This document shows positions 1 through 6,021 of a stretch of DNA of 10,134 nt, in pieces; position 1 is the first letter of the stretch; each line of letters begins with the position of its first letter. Source of the stretch: DATBDN01 sp036269895 (GTDB lineage: Bacteria; Actinomycetota; Thermoleophilia; Solirubrobacterales; Thermoleophilaceae); contig DATBDN010000034.1 in assembly GCA_036269895.1 (NCBI GenBank), forward strand, positions 1 to 10,134, in the 5' to 3' direction. The position numbers were made by a program, and so were the translations under genes. The notes under the pieces are model-generated. The model made no database searches. It was not told the origin of the DNA and saw only the letters and a program-made list of their open reading frames with translations.

Positions 1-3000
1 AAGCGGTCCTCGAGCTCCTCGCGCAAGACGATGAGGTCGGCCACCTCGCGTGCCCCGGACACACGACGGTGGATCTCGATCTTCGCCGCCTCGTACGGCA
101 CGTAGTCGCCTGGCACGTAGGCATCGACCGGAACGTCCATACGGACTGGCTCCGGCGCCTCGTCGGCTGCCGTGCCGGCCAGCTCCTGGACGGCCTCGTC
201 GAGCATCGCCATGTAGAGCTCGAAGCCGAGCGCCGCGACGTGACCCGACTGCTCGTCGCCCAGCAGGTTCCCGGCCCCGCGGATCTCCAGGTCGCGCAGG
301 GCGATCTTGAAGCCAGAGCCGAGCTCCGTGTAGTCCGACAGGGTCGACAGCCGGCGCTGCGCCTCCTCTGACAGCGCCCGCGACGACGGGTAGAGCAGGT
401 AGGCGTAGGCACGCTCGCGCGATCGCCCGACGCGTCCGCGGATCTGGTACATCTGCGCGAGCCCGAGCCGGTCGGCGCGGTCCACGATCAGCGTGTTCGC
501 GTTCGGGATGTCCAGTCCCGACTCGACGATCGACGTGCACACGAGCACGTCCTCGTCGCCGCGCAGGAAGGCCATCATCACCTTCTCCAGCCGCCCCTCC
601 TCCATCTGCCCGTGCGCGACGCGGACGCGCGCGTTCGGTGCCAGCGCCTGAATGCGGACCGCGGTCTCGTCGATCGTCTCGACGCGGTTGTGCAGGAAGA
701 AGACCTGGCCTTTGCGCTCCAGCTCGCGCTCGATCGCCTGCTTGACGAGGTCCTCGTCGTACTCGCCCACGTAGGTGCGCACCGGGCGCCGGCCCTCCGG
801 CGGCGTCTCGATCACCGAGATGTCGCGCAGGCCGGCCAGCGACATCTGCAGCGTGCGTGGGATCGGTGTGGCCGACAGCGACAGCACGTCGACCCTGAGG
901 CGCAATTGGCGCAGGAGCTCCTTCTGCTTGACGCCGAAGCGCTGCTCCTCGTCGACGACCAGCAGGCCCAGGTCCTTCGGGCGGACGTCGCGCGACAGCA
1001 GGCGGTGCGTGCCGATCAGGATGTCGACCTTGCCCTCGCCGAAGTCCGCGAGCGCCTGCCGCACGTCTGCCGGCTTGCGGAAGCGCGAGGCCATCTCGAT
1101 CCGGAACGGGTAGTCGCGCATGCGCTCCGTGAACGTGCCGAAGTGCTGGGCCGCGAGCACGGTTGTCGGCACCAGGAACATCACCTGCTTGCCGGCCTCG
1201 ACGGCCTTGAAGGCCGCGCGCATCGCGACCTCGGTCTTGCCGTAGCCCACGTCGCCGCAGATCAGCCGGTCCATCGGCCGCGCCTCTTCCATGTCGGCCT
1301 TCACCTGCTCGATCGCGTCGAGCTGGTCGGGCGTCTCCTGATAGGGGAATGAGGCCTCGAAGTCACGCTCCCACTCGGTGACCGATGGGAAGGCAAAGCC
1401 GGCGCGGCGCTTGCGCTCGGCGTAGAGGTTGATCAGCTCGCCGGCGAGCGCCTGGGCCGCGCGCCGGGCGCGCATCTTCTGGCGCTCCCACTGCTTGCCG
1501 CCCAGGTGCGAGAGCTGCGGATCGCGAGCGTCGGCACCGACGTAGCGGCTGATCTTGTGGAGCTGGTCGCTGGGGACGAAGACGCGGTCGCCGTCGCGGT
1601 ACTCGAGCTCGAGATAGTCGCGGGTCACGCCCCCGACCGTCTTCGTCTCGAACCCGAGGAAGCGCGCGATGCCGTGGTCCTCGTGCACCACCGGGTCGCC
1701 CGCGCGCAGCTCGGTGAAGCTCGTGAGCGCGCCGCGGCTCGGGCCGGCGCGATCGGGGCCGCGGCGGCGGCGCAGCAGCCGGTGCTCGGGCAGCACCGCC
1801 ACCTTGGCCGACGGCCAGACGAAGCCCTCGCGCAGGCCGGCGGTTGCGAACAGGACGCTCGGCTTCTCGGGCACGTGCCCGTCGAGGAACTGGGCGTCGA
1901 CGCGCGCCAGGTTGTAGAGCGCCCGCTCGGCCTCGCCGCGGCGGTTCCAGGCGACGACCGTGCGGTAGCCCGAGCGGACGAGCTTCTCGAGCTCCGGCTC
2001 CGCGTCCGGGAGCGAGCGCGCGAACGCGTCGGCGGCTTGGGCGCGGAACTCGTGCGGCTGATCGCTCGAGATGCTCGACAGCCACAGCGTGGCGCGATCG
2101 CGCAGGGCCTCTTCCACGCTGTCGGGCGACTGGTACAGCTGATGCGCCTCCTCGTCGTGGAAGCTCGTGCAGACGTCCTTCCACCAGTCCTCGAGCGACG
2201 GGCCGATCTCCTCCTCCGCGGCCACGACGATCTGCGTCTCGTCGGGGATCAGGTCGAGCAGCTTGCGGAAGCGATCGAGCGGCAGGACGTCGGCGATGTC
2301 GGGGCGATCCTCCTCGCCGCTTTCGGCCGCGATCTCGGCGAGCTCACGATGCTCGGGCGCCAGCTCGGCGGCGGGCTCGATCTCCACGTGCTCGGCGTCC
2401 TCGAGCGAGCGCTGCGTGAAGGTGGAGAACCACGTGAGCCGCTCGATCTCGATGTCGAACAGCTCGATGCGAACGGCGCGCTCCTCGGTGGCCGGATAGA
2501 TGTCGATGATGTCGCCGCGGACGGCGAACTGCCCGCGCTCCTCGACCTGGTCGACGCGCTCGTAGCCGCAGGCGACGAGGCGGTCGAGCGTCTCCGACAC
2601 GTCGATCGCGGATCCCTTGTCGAGCGTGAACCCGTGCGGGCGCAGCTCGGGGTCGGGAACCTTCTCGCTGAGAGCGGTGGCCGAGACGACGACAACGGCG
2701 CCGTCGCCGTCCGCCGGCTCGACCAGCGCGTCCAAGGCACCAACCCGAAGTCCCACCAGGTGCGGGGGCGGCGCCAGGCTGGACTCGTAGCGGACGCCGC
2801 GGCTCGGGTACAAGCGGACGGGCCGCGGCGCCAGGTATGCCTTCAGGTCACCGGCGAGGTCGCGCGCTGCGCGGTCGTCGCCGACGATGACCAGCACCGG
2901 GCGATCAGGATCCAGGTCGAGGATGCTCGCGAGCAGGAACGGGCGCAGGCTGGCTGACGCGAACGCCCGCTGGGGCTCCCTCGCCGCCGCATCGACGAGA

Positions 3001-3053
3001 CGCCCAACTGCGGGCTCTCGTTGTGCGAATGGAAGTAACTGGCGAAGGGGCAC
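1..3053 (-). CDS. mfd: Transcription-repair coupling factor Mfd (C-terminus cut by window edge)
   Basis: This ATP-dependent DNA translocase removes RNA polymerase stalled at lesions and recruits UvrA for nucleotide excision repair. About 1017 residues are visible. The N-terminal third is the UvrB-like region, with a VRGDIIDIYPATEE stretch typical of UvrB/Mfd. The RNA-polymerase-interacting domain begins near residue 455 (HEDHGIARF). The helicase core follows, with Walker A GDVGYGKTE at 600-608 (K606), the DEEQ box at 701-704 and SATPIPRTL. Next come helicase motifs IV-VI and the translocation motif region EIRGAGNLLGDEQSG. The window ends inside the C-terminal UvrA-masking domain; against a usual length near 1150 residues, roughly the last 100 or more are missing. 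I chose GTG at 3053: it is the only start codon between the upstream in-frame stop (TAG, in TAGACT) and the family's usual N-terminal 'LRQLLPFA'-like segment. There is no clear Shine-Dalgarno. The gene diverges from the GNAT gene, with 17 bp between starts. Confidence 0.96.
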   Translation of the reverse strand, partial: MPLRQLLPFAQREPAVGRLVDAAAREPQRAFASASLRPFLLASILDLDPDRPVLVIVGDDRAARDLAGDLKAYLAPRPVRLYPSRGVRYESSLAPPPHLVGLRVGALDALVEPADGDGAVVVVSATALSEKVPDPELRPHGFTLDKGSAIDVSETLDRLVACGYERVDQVEERGQFAVRGDIIDIYPATEERAVRIELFDIEIERLTWFSTFTQRSLEDAEHVEIEPAAELAPEHRELAEIAAESGEEDRPDIADVLPLDRFRKLLDLIPDETQIVVAAEEEIGPSLEDWWKDVCTSFHDEEAHQLYQSPDSVEEALRDRATLWLSSISSDQPHEFRAQAADAFARSLPDAEPELEKLVRSGYRTVVAWNRRGEAERALYNLARVDAQFLDGHVPEKPSVLFATAGLREGFVWPSAKVAVLPEHRLLRRRRGPDRAGPSRGALTSFTELRAGDPVVHEDHGIARFLGFETKTVGGVTRDYLELEYRDGDRVFVPSDQLHKISRYVGADARDPQLSHLGGKQWERQKMRARRAAQALAGELINLYAERKRRAGFAFPSVTEWERDFEASFPYQETPDQLDAIEQVKADMEEARPMDRLICGDVGYGKTEVAMRAAFKAVEAGKQVMFLVPTTVLAAQHFGTFTERMRDYPFRIEMASRFRKPADVRQALADFGEGKVDILIGTHRLLSRDVRPKDLGLLVVDEEQRFGVKQKELLRQLRLRVDVLSLSATPIPRTLQMSLAGLRDISVIETPPEGRRPVRTYVGEYDEDLVKQAIERELERKGQVFFLHNRVETIDETAVRIQALAPNARVRVAHGQMEEGRLEKVMMAFLRGDEDVLVCTSIVESGLDIPNANTLIVDRADRLGLAQMYQIRGRVGRSRERAYAYLLYPSSRALSEEAQRRLSTLSDYTELGSGFKIALRDLEIRGAGNLLGDEQSGHVAALGFELYMAMLDEAVQELAGTAADEAPEPVRMDVPVDAYVPGDYVPYEAAKIEIHRRVSGAREVADLIVLREELEDR

Positions 3054-3065
3054 CCCGGCAAACTG

Positions 3066-3071
3066 AGTCTA
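3066..3071 (-). promoter_or_regulatory. Candidate -10 element (TAGACT) of mfd
   Basis: TAGACT fits the actinobacterial TANNNT -10 pattern and ends 12 nt before the mfd GTG. Transcription would then begin only a few bases upstream of the start codon. No good -35 hexamer is visible 16-18 bp upstream. The same hexamer, followed by C, lies 11 nt before the rplY ATG. The element shares base 3071 with the A of the GNAT start codon on the other strand. This is inferred from sequence only. Confidence 0.3.
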
Positions 3072-3595
3072 TGAGGGCGCTTCCAGAGGGAATCGAGGTC
3101 CACCGTGCATCCGTCGACGACGCGCCCCGCGTATACGCATTCGTGCTCGAGGGCATCGACTCGTACCGCGACTGGGCACCGCACTGGAGGCCGACGCCGC
3201 CGGCGCCCGAGACCAGGGCGCGCCTCGGGCGGCTCTACGAGGACGACGATGCGGCGTGGATCCTGCTCGCCGAGGACGGTCACGAGATCGTCGGCGTCGT
3301 GTCGCTTTCGATGACGACCGGGGCCGATGCTCGTGTACCGCCCGAGGGCACGGTTTACCTGTGGCAGATGTTCGTTCGCCGCGACCGCCAGGGGAGCGGT
3401 CTTGCGGGCGCCCTGATGGATCACCTTCTCGAGGAGGCGCGGCGCCGCGGCTTCGACCGAATCGTCCTCTGGACGCCTGCAGGCGCGGCGCAGGCACGCC
3501 GCTTCTACGAGCGCGAAGGCTTCGAGCTGACCGGCGAGGAGGACCCCGAGTCGAGCTTCGGGCTCCCGCTCGTCCAGTACGGGCGCATGCTGTAG
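3071..3595 (+). CDS. GNAT-family N-acetyltransferase, substrate unknown
   Basis: This is a 174-residue single-domain protein of the Gcn5-related acetyltransferase family, which moves the acetyl group of acetyl-CoA to an amine. The acetyl-CoA-binding motif A is clear: strand VYLWQMFVRR (95-104), then the pyrophosphate loop RQGSGLA (106-112) and helix LMDHLLEEARRRG. Motif B follows as IVLWTPAGAAQARRFYEREGF (131-151), whose ARRFYEREGF end is a common GNAT signature. The N-terminus (EGIEVHRASVDDAPRV) is the usual first strand and helix, which supports ATG 3071. In-frame starts at GTG 3023 or ATG 3029 would add a non-family tail and overlap mfd. Nothing in the sequence identifies the acceptor, which could be an antibiotic, a small metabolite or a protein. 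No Shine-Dalgarno is visible. The gene stands alone on the plus strand, diverging from mfd and converging on the GH6-like gene. Confidence 0.9.
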   Translation: MRALPEGIEVHRASVDDAPRVYAFVLEGIDSYRDWAPHWRPTPPAPETRARLGRLYEDDDAAWILLAEDGHEIVGVVSLSMTTGADARVPPEGTVYLWQMFVRRDRQGSGLAGALMDHLLEEARRRGFDRIVLWTPAGAAQARRFYEREGFELTGEEDPESSFGLPLVQYGRML

Positions 3596-3653
3596 TGGCT
3601 CAGCTCGCCCGCAGCGGTTGCTTCGGTCGCCTGACACGGAGCGATACTTACGC
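3596..3653. other. 58-bp spacer between convergent GNAT and GH6-like genes
   Basis: Two transcription units end here head-on. I looked for a terminator hairpin. The only candidate is an imperfect stem around a CUUCGG loop (near 3615-3630), with a mismatch and wobble pairs and no U-run on either side. I do not call a terminator. Confidence 0.4.
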
Positions 3654-4703
3654 CTAGAAGAATGGCGACGTTCGGATGACCTTCAGCAGCTCGTCGTAGG
3701 AGCGCCGGAACGCGTTGTCGATCCAGGGCCGCCCGAACCACAGGTAGCCGTCGCAAAGTGGTGTCGCGGTCTGCGTGGTCGGCTGCTGTCCGAGCGTCAC
3801 GCAGACGCGGTCGCTGCGCGACTTGCACTCGGTTCCCAGCTTGAAGGTGCGCTTGTGCTTGTACGAGATGAAGGGCCGGCCGTTCATGGCGGTGCTGACC
3901 GTGAAGTGAATGCCCTTGACACCATGGCTGCTCAGCCAGCGCACGATCTGCCTGCCGTAGGCGACGCTGCGCGGCGTGCTGTCGTAATGCGTCAGGTTGA
4001 GCGCGAAGCCGCGCACGTGCCCCACGCCCGCGCGCTTCAGCATCGACGCGGCCTGGGTCGGACGTAGCCAATCCGATGCGCCGGCGTCGATGTACACCGT
4101 TGTGTGCGGCAGCGCGTTGAATTGCTGCGCTGTCCAGCTGATCAGCTTTAGATCGATCCGCGAGTTGCGCGGCAGGCAGATCGTGAACGGCATGTCGGGC
4201 TGCAGCAGGAGGATGACGCGTGAGTCGCCGATACCGGCGGCGAACTCCTGAATCCAGCGCTTGTAGTCGGCGATCTCGGACTGCGTCGGCAGGCGACTGC
4301 AGGCCGCGCGCTCGAACGGCTGCAGCCGGAAGACGCCGATGCCGACCGCGACGCTGCGGTCGCCCTGCTGCACGGCCTCGATGTACTTCGTAGCCGTCTT
4401 GCGGGCGCCCCACTTGGTGCCCTGGTCGAAGGTGGGCACCCATGCGCCAAACCAGCGGAAGCGCGGGACCGCCAGCAGCTTCGCGAAGTCGCCCCTGTCG
4501 CGCGTGTTGCGCGCGGTGTTGTAATAGGCGCTCGGAGGATCGAGGCTCGGATCGCTGCTGTCGGTCTTGTACGTGCCCCACGGGACACCCGCGATCGGAT
4601 TGGACGGCGCGCCCGGCAGGCCGCCGTTGGCGGCGCCGGCGAAGGCGCCGGCCGGCAGCGCGAGGGCGGCGAGAGCGGAGACGATGGTGACGAGTCGGAT
4701 CAT
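3654..4703 (-). CDS. Secreted glycoside hydrolase family 6-like protein (cellulase-type), divergent active site
   Basis: This 349-residue protein has a Sec signal peptide: MIR, then a hydrophobic stretch to about residue 19, and a probable cut after AFA/AGA near 20-23. The mature part resembles GH6 beta-1,4-glucanases (endoglucanase/cellobiohydrolase). Shared motifs are VILLLQPD (163-170, matching the family's IEPD with the catalytic acid, D170), VYIDAGASDWL (203-213), RGFALNLTHY (231-240), and near the end CVTLGQQPTTQTATPLC (301-317) followed by DGYLWFGRPWID (318-329). C135 and C176 flank the acid loop, as in the disulfide of Trichoderma reesei Cel6A. By-eye alignment shows departures: the Asp just before the first Cys (D175 in Cel6A) is Ala, and the KPPGESD loop is altered to GRPWID. 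No carbohydrate-binding module is present. The ATG overlaps the pth stop as ATGA, so translation is probably coupled. Codon use is slightly less GC3-biased than in its neighbours (aca, caa, gca, cgt), consistent with an accessory gene. Confidence 0.8.
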   Translation of the reverse strand: MIRLVTIVSALAALALPAGAFAGAANGGLPGAPSNPIAGVPWGTYKTDSSDPSLDPPSAYYNTARNTRDRGDFAKLLAVPRFRWFGAWVPTFDQGTKWGARKTATKYIEAVQQGDRSVAVGIGVFRLQPFERAACSRLPTQSEIADYKRWIQEFAAGIGDSRVILLLQPDMPFTICLPRNSRIDLKLISWTAQQFNALPHTTVYIDAGASDWLRPTQAASMLKRAGVGHVRGFALNLTHYDSTPRSVAYGRQIVRWLSSHGVKGIHFTVSTAMNGRPFISYKHKRTFKLGTECKSRSDRVCVTLGQQPTTQTATPLCDGYLWFGRPWIDNAFRRSYDELLKVIRTSPFF

Positions 4704-5269
4704 TCGGAGCTGGTTACCACGCGCTCTGCCTCGGCGGCCGCGCGTTCGATCAGTTCCCTCACATCATCGGCAGATTCCGAGAACTTGCCAAGAACGTGGG
4801 CGGACACGATCTCCGGGTCAGTCGTATCCGGTCTGCCCACTCCTACACGTACGCGCCGGAAGTCCGGGGAGCCGAGCCCCTGCTTGAGGGACTTCAGCCC
4901 GTTGTGCCCCGCCAAGCCGCCGCCGATGCGCGACTCGATGCGCCCGAACGGCAGGTCGATCTCGTCGTGGACGACCACCACGTGATCCAGGTCCAGCTGC
5001 ATCGACCCACGCGCTGGGCCGACCGAGGTGCCCGAATCATTCATGAAGGTCTGAGGCTGCAGCAGTGCCACCGCCGGGCCGCCCGGGTAGATCCGCCCCA
5101 CTGTGAACCGACCCTTGTACTTGTCCTTGGCGCGCGGCAGGTCCCAGCGCGCCGCGAGCAGGTTCACGACTTCGAAACCAACGTTGTGCCGAGTGCCGGC
5201 ATAGCGGCTGCCCGGGTTGCCGAGGCCCACGATGAGCCAATCGGCGTGATCGCGTCGGAAGAGGCTCAG
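4700..5269 (-). CDS. pth: Peptidyl-tRNA hydrolase (probable CTG start; conventional start would be GTG 5230)
   Basis: Pth cleaves the ester bond of peptidyl-tRNAs that drop off stalled ribosomes, recycling tRNA in the cytoplasm. Numbered from the GTG at 5230, the 176-residue version shows GLGNPGSRYAGTRHNVGFE with the catalytic His in TRHN, the substrate-binding Asn of the FMNDSG motif, VVHDEIDLPFG with the conserved Asp, and GGLAGHNGLKSL. This is a complete Pth core. However, GTG 5230 cuts into the first beta strand, which in the family reads LIVGLGNPG. The frame upstream encodes exactly DWLIV before it, so the real protein starts earlier. No ATG, GTG or TTG is available there. The in-frame CTG at 5269, 2 nt after the rplY TAG, would give an N-terminus MSLFRRDHADWLIVGLGNPG (189 residues in all). 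The function is certain; the start is inference. The stop overlaps the GH6-like ATG by 4 bp, so rplY-pth-GH6 is probably one transcript. Confidence 0.93.
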   Translation of the reverse strand: MSLFRRDHADWLIVGLGNPGSRYAGTRHNVGFEVVNLLAARWDLPRAKDKYKGRFTVGRIYPGGPAVALLQPQTFMNDSGTSVGPARGSMQLDLDHVVVVHDEIDLPFGRIESRIGGGLAGHNGLKSLKQGLGSPDFRRVRVGVGRPDTTDPEIVSAHVLGKFSESADDVRELIERAAAEAERVVTSSE

Positions 5270-5271
5270 CG

Positions 5272-5979
5272 CTATTCGCCGGAGGCTTCGCCCTCGGCAG
5301 CAGCCTCGCCGGCGGCCTCGGCCTCGTCGCCGGTGGCACCCTCGGCGCCGGCATCCGCGGCCGCCTCCTCGCCGACGCGCTCGGCCTCCTCCTCGACCTC
5401 CGGCTCGGCCGGCTCCTCGCTCGGGATGACGATCGTCGCGATGATCGTCTCCTCCAGGTCGTCGAGGAAGGTCACGCCACTCGGCGGCGTGACCGCCGCC
5501 AGGTGCATCGTCTCGGCCATCGCCAGACCGGAGACGTCGACGGTGATCGCCTCGGGGATCTCCGTCGGCAGCGCCTCGATGTTCAACTGGTGCGTGGGCA
5601 GCTCGAGGACGCCGCCCTCCTTGACGCCCGGCGCGTCTTCGCCGCCCTCCGCCTGGAGCGAGACGGTCGTCTGGATCTTCTCGTCCAGGCGCACCTGAAG
5701 GAAGTCGACGTGCAGCAGCTCGCCGCGCACGGGATGCTGCTGCGTGTCCTTGACGATGACCGGGCGCGCCTCGCCGCCGACCTTCAGGTCGATCAGCGCG
5801 CCGGCGCCCACCAGGACGCGGCGCAGCTCGCGCGCGTCAGCCGCGAACCTGATGCAGCTGCCATCGGGGGCGCCGTAGACGACACCCGGGACCTGGCCGC
5901 TCTTGCGGAGGCGGCGGGATACACGGGAGCCGAACTCCTCGCGCACGGTTACGTCGATTGTCGGACGGTTGGTGGCCAT
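5272..5979 (-). CDS. rplY: 50S ribosomal protein L25/general stress protein Ctc
   Basis: L25 of the long CTC/TL5 type (235 residues) binds 5S rRNA in the central protuberance of the large subunit. The N-terminal 5S-binding domain covers about residues 5-95 (EEFGSRVSRRLRKSGQVPGVVYG, then VIVKDTQQHPVRGELLHVDFLQV). The beta-rich C-terminal domain runs to about 185 (PGVKEGGVLELPTHQLNIEALPTEIPE, then VTFLDDLEETIIATIV). A 50-residue tail (186-235) follows with 19 Asp/Glu, 15 Ala and one Arg, low-complexity and surely disordered. ATG 5979 gives the family N-terminus MATNRPTIDV; the frame stays open far upstream, but that part lies antisense to the ABC1 gene and is not L25-like. There is no Shine-Dalgarno, and a TAGACT candidate -10 lies 11 nt upstream. 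The gene is divergent from the ABC1 kinase (42 bp between starts), and pth follows after its TAG. Confidence 0.95.
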   Translation of the reverse strand: MATNRPTIDVTVREEFGSRVSRRLRKSGQVPGVVYGAPDGSCIRFAADARELRRVLVGAGALIDLKVGGEARPVIVKDTQQHPVRGELLHVDFLQVRLDEKIQTTVSLQAEGGEDAPGVKEGGVLELPTHQLNIEALPTEIPEAITVDVSGLAMAETMHLAAVTPPSGVTFLDDLEETIIATIVIPSEEPAEPEVEEEAERVGEEAAADAGAEGATGDEAEAAGEAAAEGEASGE

Positions 5980-5990
5980 GAGAATCGGCG

Positions 5991-5996
5991 AGTCTA
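5991..5996 (-). promoter_or_regulatory. Candidate -10 element (TAGACT) of the rplY-pth-GH6 unit
   Basis: TAGACTC lies 11 nt before the rplY ATG and matches the heptamer placed 12 nt before the mfd GTG. If it is a -10, the leader is only a few bases, in keeping with the missing Shine-Dalgarno. No convincing -35 is visible, and the upstream bases run into the start of the divergent kinase gene. Confidence 0.3.
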
Positions 5997-6007
5997 GCTG
6001 CCGTCGG

Positions 6008-6013
6008 TACGCT
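6008..6013 (+). promoter_or_regulatory. Weak candidate -10 (TACGCT) of the ABC1-LOG pair
   Basis: TACGCT fits TANNNT and ends 8 nt before the ABC1 ATG, which would make the mRNA leaderless or nearly so. In GC-rich DNA such a hexamer occurs easily by chance, and there is no supporting -35 in the 42-bp divergent spacer. Confidence 0.18.
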
Positions 6014-6021
6014 GCCCGAGG

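Noticed and set aside
612..1352. Plus-strand open frame of 246 codons
   Set aside because: It lies opposite the Mfd helicase motifs (Walker A and DEEQ), and its composition is typical of a shadow frame.
1506..2957. Long plus-strand open frame (483 codons) across mfd
   Set aside because: It is antisense to a clearly conserved Mfd sequence. Its translation is Arg/Ala/Leu/Glu/Val-rich without motifs, as expected from GC-rich codon bias.
3600..3640. Possible terminator hairpin with a UUCG-type loop between the GNAT and GH6-like genes
   Set aside because: The stem has a mismatch and several wobble pairs, and no U-run follows on either strand.
3505..4581. Minus-strand open frame of 358 codons overlapping the GH6-like gene in another frame
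   Set aside because: The GH6 motifs and signal peptide are in the frame 3654-4703. This frame is low in structure and runs out of register into the GNAT antisense.
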